Source: Lachnospiraceae bacterium | GTDB taxonomy: Bacteria; Bacillota; Clostridia; Lachnospirales; Lachnospiraceae | Length of the DNA stretch: 33,561 nucleotides | NCBI GenBank assembly: GCA_021205225.1 | Contig: JAJPXX010000205.1 | Location: forward strand, 1-33,561 | Reading direction: 5' to 3' | Part shown: positions 16,526 to 23,606 of the stretch, piece by piece | Position numbering within the stretch: position 1 is the stretch's first letter | Layout of the letters: each line of letters opens with the position of its first letter | Translations under genes and position numbers: made by a program | The notes under the pieces: generated by a model | Told to the model about the DNA's origin: nothing | The model's database searches: none | The model's input: only the letters and a program-made list of their open reading frames with translations

Positions 16526-17890
16526 CTAATATACGATCTGATCGTCAGTCACCTGCGATGCATCCAGAGCGATATAATCATAGGCTGCGAGTCCGTATGT
16601 ATTATTGCTCTCTACAATGCAGTATTCCTCATTCTGATCGATAATCGTGACTTCCCGGAAAACCGCGTAGCCTTTATTTATATTGTAAACTCCGTAAAGA
16701 GTCTCCACATCACTTTCGGAAAGCCGTTTTCTGGCTGACGAATCATCTGTCAGCAGATAATCGTCATCCGAGAGCAATTCCTGATCTACCAGATAATAAC
16801 CATCCGAGTGACTGTATACAGTAGCAGTAATATAACTGATATTGGAGGAGCCGTCTGCCGCAAAGCTCTCAGCTTTCAGGGTAATCTCATCCTCCGAGCT
16901 GTCATTCACAATCGCGTACTCCTCCGGAATCTTATAAAAAGAACGGGAAGAGATCGCGGAGATCGGCACTTTCAGACCGGTTTTTTTATCCATAACCAGC
17001 TCAATCTCCAGGAAACGCTCCGTCACATAACGTACAAGAGAATTGGTCAGCGTAATTTTGCCGAAAGATTCATCTCCATTTGTGACGATAGAAAAAGATG
17101 CGGTAAACGTAACATTATCCTTTAAAAACCGGAATTTGATTGTGCCGGAATCCGCCAGCTCTGTGGCGAGACTGTCATCCAGCGGAAAATATAACGCCCA
17201 GTCTTCGCTCGTCACAAGTTTATATAATGTTTCACCAGCCTTTACCGTACTCTGGCTGCGCAGATTTGTTACAGAATACTCATTCTGCGAAAACATCGAC
17301 GCTGTCAGGTCAGATTCCTGCGTATCCTCAAATCCGTCAATTTTATAAAGAACAAAACCAGAAACCGGAGCGTAGCTGGCATTTCGTGTTATCAGGGTAT
17401 CATTCGAATTTTCCTGTAATACTTCTGAAATCAGGCCTTCCACACTGGACTTCAAGTCATAGGCTATTTGAAAACTGTCAGCGGAAAACTTAATCGTAAA
17501 GCTGGAAAGAATATCCCGCAGACGATCTTCATCATCCGAAGACAATGAAAAATCACTGACCGTCTGCACAACCGTACTGCCTGATTCATCAATCGCACAG
17601 ACGCTACTGCCCGCTGAGGTTTTCGCTCCCTCACGCTCAAAATACCGGACGCTGCCGGACTGCGAAGCAGTAATAATGGTCTCCTCCCGCAATGCAAGTG
17701 CTTCATATCGGTAATTTCCGGTTAGAGAACCCTTCACGACTTCATAAGAAGTAATATGCGTCTGGGTCAGATACATCACCATCATGATGATCATATAAAT
17801 AAATACAAGGATAAACAAAAGTGTTCCGATATTAAAAAAAGAATACCGCCTGTATTTTGCAATTCTTTTTTTATTGCCGCGTATATTCAA
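16526..17890 (-). CDS. HlyD-like membrane-anchored protein (efflux periplasmic adaptor family)
   Basis: One N-terminal TM segment, then lipoyl/HlyD-like beta-rich repeats. TTG start at 17890 preferred because AGGAGG lies 5 nt upstream; the ORF extends to ATG 17947. Confidence 0.65.
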   Translation of the reverse strand: MNIRGNKKRIAKYRRYSFFNIGTLLFILVFIYMIIMMVMYLTQTHITSYEVVKGSLTGNYRYEALALREETIITASQSGSVRYFEREGAKTSAGSSVCAIDESGSTVVQTVSDFSLSSDDEDRLRDILSSFTIKFSADSFQIAYDLKSSVEGLISEVLQENSNDTLITRNASYAPVSGFVLYKIDGFEDTQESDLTASMFSQNEYSVTNLRSQSTVKAGETLYKLVTSEDWALYFPLDDSLATELADSGTIKFRFLKDNVTFTASFSIVTNGDESFGKITLTNSLVRYVTERFLEIELVMDKKTGLKVPISAISSRSFYKIPEEYAIVNDSSEDEITLKAESFAADGSSNISYITATVYSHSDGYYLVDQELLSDDDYLLTDDSSARKRLSESDVETLYGVYNINKGYAVFREVTIIDQNEEYCIVESNNTYGLAAYDYIALDASQVTDDQIVY

Positions 17891-18093
17891 GAAAGCCTCC
17901 TGTGAAAATAACAATATCTGTAATACAGTCAAGCGTGCGATAATCATTTGCCTTACGCATAAACCTTATTTTACCATGTTCCGTGGACGGTTACAAGCAA
18001 TTTTGAATAAAAATTAAAAAGAATGGGGATTCTATGACAAACGAATCTGTGATATTCGTTTGCCAGATGATAAAATCGAAAGGAGCTACTGTT

Positions 18094-18306
18094 ATGAGTA
18101 AAGGTTTGGATTATACGGCACTCACACTGGTCATCATCGGAGCTGTGAACTGGGGACTGATCGGATTCTTTCAGCTGGATCTTATAAATCTGATATTCGG
18201 CAATCTGACCTGGATTTCCAGAATTATATATGCGCTTGTTGGTCTGGCCGGACTATATCTGCTGAGTCTCTATGGCCGGGTTCTGTCGATGGGCGACCGG
18301 GAGTAA
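18094..18306 (+). CDS. DUF378 family small membrane protein
   Basis: MSKGLDYTALTLVIIGAVNWGLIGFFQLDLI...; AAAGGAG RBS upstream of ATG 18094. Confidence 0.85.
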   Translation: MSKGLDYTALTLVIIGAVNWGLIGFFQLDLINLIFGNLTWISRIIYALVGLAGLYLLSLYGRVLSMGDRE

Positions 18307-18311
18307 AAGAA

Positions 18312-18348
18312 AGCCAGAGAAGGAGGAATAATTTTCCGCCCTCTCTGG
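18312..18348. terminator. terminator hairpin between DUF378 and the convergent P-loop gene
   Basis: GCCAGAGAAGGAGG...CCGCCCTCTCTGGC stem. A T-rich tract follows on the - strand (TTTCTTTT). Confidence 0.6.
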
Positions 18349-18427
18349 CATAATCACATACAAAGGATCCCGGACATCAGAAAGCACGCTTCTTTTGCTT
18401 CCGTAACGCACGGTAAAAGATATGTAA

Positions 18428-18850
18428 TTATAATTCGGCAATCACATTCTCTTTAAATTTGGGATCAATGTCTCCTGACTGCAATGAGATACTGATAATA
18501 AAGGAAACGTCATATTTCTCACCGATCCCGCAAAGGGTATCGAGGACAGCATTTGCTGCTGCTGCGTCTTCTGTTTTAGCGATCGTGAGAAAACTGTCAA
18601 GATACATCTGTTCCAGGTCGTGATCCTGAGATAGAATACCGTAAATGAAGCCAATAAATTCTTCACTGGATTTTAAATCAAAACCTGAAATGTCAATGAG
18701 CCTTACTTTATTGTTCAGCTCATACATATGCTTCGCGCTTTTGTCAAGATATACGATACTTCCGTGTGCTGTTTTAATCTCCGTGTTCGCCTTGTCCAGT
18801 AATATTTTTGTCTTGCCTTTCCCCTTGTTGCCTAAAATTAACTGTATCAT
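18428..18850 (-). CDS. small P-loop ATP/GTP-binding protein of unknown function
   Basis: MIQLILGNKGKGKTKILLDKA: Walker A (GNKGKGKT) at the N-terminus of a 140-aa ORF with RBS AAAGGAGGAG. Confidence 0.7.
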   Translation of the reverse strand: MIQLILGNKGKGKTKILLDKANTEIKTAHGSIVYLDKSAKHMYELNNKVRLIDISGFDLKSSEEFIGFIYGILSQDHDLEQMYLDSFLTIAKTEDAAAANAVLDTLCGIGEKYDVSFIISISLQSGDIDPKFKENVIAEL

Positions 18851-18914
18851 GGGCTTCTCCTCCTTTAGTAGCGGATATTTATAGTAACGACCTCAGTCGT
18901 TATTTCATAGATGC

Positions 18915-18943
18915 ATTATAGACTATTCCGGGCAAAATTACAA
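18915..18943 (-). promoter_or_regulatory. promoter of the P-loop gene
   Basis: - strand TTGTAA (18943-18938), 17-nt spacer, TATAAT (18920-18915). Confidence 0.65.
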
Positions 18944-18962
18944 CACCTTTTTAACTCTCCAG

Positions 18963-19003
18963 TTCAGAACAGTAGCAGGCGGTCTGCGGCTTACTGTTCT
19001 GAA
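18963..19003. terminator. strong hairpin immediately downstream of dac
   Basis: Perfect 12-bp stem TTCAGAACAGTA (18963-18974) / TACTGTTCTGAA (18992-19003), 17-nt loop. Confidence 0.55.
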
Positions 19004-19010
19004 AACCGTA

Positions 19011-20120
19011 TCAGGATGAAATCAATGCCAGCATGGAATTCATCTCCGAATAGAGCGAGTCTTTGGAATCTGCGTGAAGAATGACCGCAATGTAAGGATT
19101 CCCATACAGATCCTTTGCCATAAGAGACAGGCAGTATCCGGCGTCATTGGTAGTACCTGTCTTTCCGCCATAGATAATGACGCCGTCCGGCGCCGTAGCA
19201 GAACCGGTAAAATACTGGTTTGTTGAATCCCACGTTACAGCCACTGCGTTGCCGTCCGCATCCGTATATTCCGCATAATAATTATCCCGGTTGATGATAT
19301 CCAGGAAAGTGTCGTACTGCATAGCGGCATTAAAAATCAGATAAATATCGTAAACACTGGTATAATGCTCCGAGTCGGTCAATCCATGCGGATTTGTAAA
19401 ATGCGTATTCGTTGCGCCAATGGCTTCGGCTTCCTCGTTCATAAGCTCAACAAAAGCGTCCACACTTCCCGCCACATGCTCCGCGATCATCATTGCCGCG
19501 TCATTGCCGGAGGCAATCATCATGCCATAGAGCATCTGTTTCAGAGAAAGGACGTCCCCTACCTTAAGGTCACAGACCGAGGAGCCTTCCTCTATGTTCA
19601 GAATAGTGGACGTGACAGTCACCTGGTCATCGAGATTGCCGTACTTCAGTGTCACCAGTGCTGTCATGAGCTTTGTAATGCTTGCCGGAGAGCGTTCTGT
19701 AAAAATATCCTTCGCATACAGCACTTCCTGGCCATTGATATCAAACAGGGCCGCTGAATAAGAATCCAGGGAGAGTGCGGAGCGATTGACATCACCGGTA
19801 GCTACGCAGAGATCCGAAGCAAAACCATCTTCGGCGTCCGGATCATCCAGGATCGTTCCGACTCCGAATACCGTGTCAGTGATTTCATAAGAATAAGACA
19901 GCGTGTAATCATGAGAGCGAAATACCAGGTAGTAAACCAGAAATCCCATACCGGCAGTTACGAAAAGCAGAATGGCGAGCACGAGTGCCAGTCTTCGGTT
20001 TTTCTTTTTCTCCTGTTTTTCCTGTTCCAAGAGCCTTGTCCATTCCCGTTCGGTATATCCGAGACGGACACGAGCTTCATCATCTGTACATTTCACGCCA
20101 TTCAAGATCTCCTTTTTCAA
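19011..20120 (-). CDS. D-alanyl-D-alanine carboxypeptidase (peptidase S11)
   Basis: SPASITKLMTAL (SxxK), SGNDAAMM (SxN), GGKTGTTNDAGYC (KTG). The first start codon is TTG; exact start uncertain because TTG or GTG codons further in are possible. Confidence 0.9.
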   Translation of the reverse strand: MKKEILNGVKCTDDEARVRLGYTEREWTRLLEQEKQEKKKNRRLALVLAILLFVTAGMGFLVYYLVFRSHDYTLSYSYEITDTVFGVGTILDDPDAEDGFASDLCVATGDVNRSALSLDSYSAALFDINGQEVLYAKDIFTERSPASITKLMTALVTLKYGNLDDQVTVTSTILNIEEGSSVCDLKVGDVLSLKQMLYGMMIASGNDAAMMIAEHVAGSVDAFVELMNEEAEAIGATNTHFTNPHGLTDSEHYTSVYDIYLIFNAAMQYDTFLDIINRDNYYAEYTDADGNAVAVTWDSTNQYFTGSATAPDGVIIYGGKTGTTNDAGYCLSLMAKDLYGNPYIAVILHADSKDSLYSEMNSMLALISS

Positions 20121-20475
20121 GTGATTTCAACAGCATTTCCGCTGACGCAATATTGGTAGCAAGAGGAACATTATGGACGTCACAAAGCCGGATGACTTTA
20201 TTGATATCCGGCTCGTTTGGCCTTGCCCCAAGCGGATCCCGGAAGAAAATCATCAGGTCAATCTGCCCCTGCTCAATCATGGCACCGAGCTGCTCTTCTC
20301 CTCCGACATGACCGGCGAGAAGCTTATGGACATTCAGCCCGGTTGCCTCCTCAATCAGCCGCCCGGTCGTGCCTGTCGCGTACAGCTGGTTTTTTACGAG
20401 AATACTGCGATAGGCAATACAAAGATTCTGCATAAGTTTTTTCTTTGCGTCGTGCGCGATAAATGCTACATTCAT
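20080..20475 (-). CDS. mgsA: methylglyoxal synthase
   Basis: IAHDAKK, TGTTGRLIEEATGL, GGEEQLGAMI, FFRDPL and NIASAEML motifs. Confidence 0.95.
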   Translation of the reverse strand: MNVAFIAHDAKKKLMQNLCIAYRSILVKNQLYATGTTGRLIEEATGLNVHKLLAGHVGGEEQLGAMIEQGQIDLMIFFRDPLGARPNEPDINKVIRLCDVHNVPLATNIASAEMLLKSLEKGDLEWREMYR

Positions 20476-20496
20476 ATGAATAGAACCCCCTTTGAA

Positions 20497-21606
20497 TTAA
20501 TAATTTTTCTGATGCAGACCGACGTTTAATACAAATCCTATCCCGATACAAAAGCTGACCAGTGAGGTCAGGCCATAGCTGACAAACGGAAGCGTCAATC
20601 CGGTATTGGGCAAAAGTCCGGTCGCTACGGCAATATTGATGAAGCTCTGGAATGCCACCAGAATACCGACGCCGCACGCAATCAGCGTCCCGGAGAGTGC
20701 TTTGGCTTTCCTCCCAATCATAAAGCATTCAAGAGCAATCAGAAATTCCAGGAGTACAATAATACAGCAGCCGATAAAGCCGAGCTCCTCCCCCGCTACC
20801 GCGAATATAAAATCCGTCTGATCCTGAGAGATAAAGCCTCCATTTTTGACAGATTCCACATCATCGTTGTCAAGTCCCTTGCCATAAAGCTGTCCGGAAG
20901 CAATCGCTTTTATGGAATTCTGCTGCTGCATGGAATCGGAAGGATATTCATCCGGATAGAGCCAGGCATAAATACGAGTCAGCTGATAATCCTGAATCAG
21001 GGTCTGGTCTGGCTGAGTGACCAGACTGATCAGAATAACACCAATCGGAATACATACCACCAGAATTCCCAGAATAACCTTATAGCTTAAGCCGGCAGTA
21101 AAAATCATCGCGCAGAATAAAAGCGCAACTACAATGGTTGTGGAAAGATCCGGCTCTCTGACGATCAGGAAAAGCGGGATCGCAATCAGGATCACCGAAG
21201 TGATAATGGTACGGAACGTGTTAATTTTTTCTTCCCGATCCTCAAAAAAGCGGGCGAAAAACAGAATCAGCATTATTTTCGCAATATCGGAAGGCTGAAA
21301 GCGGAATCCGCCGATCGTCAGCCAGCGTGTCGCTCCGCCTCCTGAGGAACCAAGGCTGCTGACAATCACCAGAAGCAGCAGGAGGTTTGCACCCAGATAA
21401 ATAAACCAGTTAAAATTCAAAAGCCAGGTATAGTCCATCAGCGAAATCACAGCCATGAGAATGATTCCCAGAACAAATCCCAGGATCTGCTTTGTCATGT
21501 AATCGGAATCCGCACTGCCTACCACCAGAATGCCCAATACAGACAGGATTGTTACCCACAGGATCAGGCGAAAATTATAGTTACTTAATTTGTATTGTCT
21601 TAACAT
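20497..21606 (-). CDS. FtsW/RodA/SpoVE family (RodA-like) protein
   Basis: Multi-TM SEDS protein with KIMLILFFARFFE, AVAGEELGFIG, LPNTGLTLPFVSYG motifs. Confidence 0.92.
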   Translation of the reverse strand: MLRQYKLSNYNFRLILWVTILSVLGILVVGSADSDYMTKQILGFVLGIILMAVISLMDYTWLLNFNWFIYLGANLLLLLVIVSSLGSSGGGATRWLTIGGFRFQPSDIAKIMLILFFARFFEDREEKINTFRTIITSVILIAIPLFLIVREPDLSTTIVVALLFCAMIFTAGLSYKVILGILVVCIPIGVILISLVTQPDQTLIQDYQLTRIYAWLYPDEYPSDSMQQQNSIKAIASGQLYGKGLDNDDVESVKNGGFISQDQTDFIFAVAGEELGFIGCCIIVLLEFLIALECFMIGRKAKALSGTLIACGVGILVAFQSFINIAVATGLLPNTGLTLPFVSYGLTSLVSFCIGIGFVLNVGLHQKNY

Positions 21607-21826
21607 CCGAAATTCCCCGTTTCCATCTGCAAAGAAAACTCAAGCGTATTTCCAGGTTATCTTCCTCTGTGTTGATATATTTGGCCAGAACCTCCGCTAC
21701 ATCCCGGCGCATCTGCGTGAGCAGATCCGGATTGCAGTCCAGGCGATCCGCGGATACAGTCAGTTCTGCCCGTGTCTTCGCGATTTCTCTCGACGTAAGA
21801 AAAGACTTTTTCCCGTATCGATTCAT
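21581..21826 (-). CDS. minE: cell division topological specificity factor MinE
   Basis: ATG 21826 behind GGAGG (5-nt spacing). KTRAELTVSADRL...LTQMRRDVAEVLAKYI is MinE-like, and the gene is adjacent to minD. Confidence 0.85.
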   Translation of the reverse strand: MNRYGKKSFLTSREIAKTRAELTVSADRLDCNPDLLTQMRRDVAEVLAKYINTEEDNLEIRLSFLCRWKRGISDVKTIQIK

Positions 21827-21875
21827 TGAAGCCTCCAAATGGTTGTCCATCTCTGTGATCGCTCCATTCCCCACA

Positions 21876-22667
21876 CTATTTTCTCACAAGCAGATCCGCG
21901 ATCCGGTGGAAAAGAGAAGTGTGTTCCTGCAAATGCAGCAAAGGAACAGTCTCGCCCATGATCCGTCTGGCAATATTTAAATAAGCTGCGCCTGCCTGAG
22001 AATCACTGCCAAGTACCGGTTCTCCATGATTCGCGGCAATCACAACACTTTCTTCATCCGGCACCGCGCCGATCAGATTAACGGTAAGGATATCCAGGAC
22101 ATCTTCTACCGACATCATTTCCCCGCGTTTCACCATATCCATACGAATCCGGTTGATGACCAGATCGATGCTTCGAAGTCCGGAAGATTCCAGAAGGCCG
22201 ATGATCCGGTCTGCGTCCCGGATCGCGGAAACCTCTGGCGTCGTAACGACGATCGCACGGTCTGCCGGGGCGACAGCATTGCGGAAGCCCTGCTCAATTC
22301 CTGCCGGGCAGTCCAGGAGAATATAGTCAAAGCTTTGCTTTAGTGTATCCGTGAGCTTAATCATCTGTTCCGGCGTCACCGCGCTTTTATCTCGCGTCTG
22401 CGCGGAAGGCAGGAGGTAGAGCCCCGGATAATGCCGGTCACGGATCAATGCCTGCTTTACGCGGCAATTTCCCTCAATCACATCGACGAGGTTATAGATA
22501 ATCCGATTCTCCAGTCCCATCACCACGTCCAGATTTCTCAGACCGATGTCAGTATCTACCAGAACAACTTTTTTATTCAGGCGAGCCAGACCAGCCCCGA
22601 TATTCGCGGTAGAGGTAGTCTTTCCCACGCCGCCTTTTCCTGACGTAACCACAATCACTTCACTCAT
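21876..22667 (-). CDS. minD: septum site-determining ATPase MinD
   Basis: MSEVIVVTSGKGGVGKTTSTANIG deviant Walker A, VVLVDTDIGLRNLD, and an amphipathic-like C-terminus. Start 22667 behind GGAGG. Confidence 0.95.
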   Translation of the reverse strand: MSEVIVVTSGKGGVGKTTSTANIGAGLARLNKKVVLVDTDIGLRNLDVVMGLENRIIYNLVDVIEGNCRVKQALIRDRHYPGLYLLPSAQTRDKSAVTPEQMIKLTDTLKQSFDYILLDCPAGIEQGFRNAVAPADRAIVVTTPEVSAIRDADRIIGLLESSGLRSIDLVINRIRMDMVKRGEMMSVEDVLDILTVNLIGAVPDEESVVIAANHGEPVLGSDSQAGAAYLNIARRIMGETVPLLHLQEHTSLFHRIADLLVRK

Positions 22668-22809
22668 AACTGTTCCTCCAATCACAGATTTACACGGACA
22701 GCGGAAAAGAATGTTCCCTTATCCGAATTGCACTGTCGGCACAGTACCTGAAACTGACGATTCCCGTAAGCCGGAATTTCTTACATTCCATAAGCAGATA
22801 ACGGAGCAT

Positions 22810-23493
22810 TCAGGCCAGATACTCACACAGCGTTTCATTTGTAATGGACTTAATCTGAAGGTGGTCGTCTTTCACATAGACTATTTTAGGGTCCACCGGA
22901 TAATCTCCGGTATCCTTCTTCTTTATGATTGCGCTGCGTGCAGCGAAACCGGCAATCTTAACCAGCGCCGGTTTCATGGTGAGAGCGGCCGCAAAGCACT
23001 TGTCATCTCCGCCCGCTCCGGCATAAAGCGTCCCCATGCAGCATCCAAGAATAACAATATTTCCCTTTGAAGTCACCTGCGCGCCCGGATTGACATCCCC
23101 CAAAATGACAATGCTTGTCTCACTGTCCAGGGTCTGTCCGGAACGCAGGGATCCGCGATGAAAAAAACCATCTCCATCTTCTTTCTTCTTCTGAGCGTTC
23201 ATCACGGCTTTTTTATAAAATTCGGCCGATTCTTTATCTTCATCTACAATACAGAGAACCCGTATCTTAGAATTCTCTACAATCGCATCTACCAGCCTGT
23301 TTTCTTCCTCCCTGGTAAGCTCCCTTCCGCGGAATGTTAAAGCCAGACGGGCATTTTTGAAAAAGTCCGCAGATACCCGGAATTTTTCTCCTACAGCGGC
23401 AACGAGTTCGTCAAAAGGAAGCTCTGGGGAAAGGCTTATCATCAGCCCATGAGGATTACTCTTTAAAATCACTGCACTGTGTTGCTGTTCCAT
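22810..23493 (-). CDS. minC: septum site-determining protein MinC
   Basis: C-terminal MinC beta-helix (SIVILGDVNPGAQVTSKGNIVILGCCMGTLYAGAGG) and adjacency to minD. Confidence 0.9.
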   Translation of the reverse strand: MEQQHSAVILKSNPHGLMISLSPELPFDELVAAVGEKFRVSADFFKNARLALTFRGRELTREEENRLVDAIVENSKIRVLCIVDEDKESAEFYKKAVMNAQKKKEDGDGFFHRGSLRSGQTLDSETSIVILGDVNPGAQVTSKGNIVILGCCMGTLYAGAGGDDKCFAAALTMKPALVKIAGFAARSAIIKKKDTGDYPVDPKIVYVKDDHLQIKSITNETLCEYLA

Positions 23494-23606
23494 ATTGCTC
23501 TCCCTCTATCTTACTCTGATGCAACCATGCTTCCGCCACAGCTGCCTCCATCACCATCAGGCATTGCGAAACCTCGTATTACGATTTGCCAGCGGATTTC
23601 CGGCGA

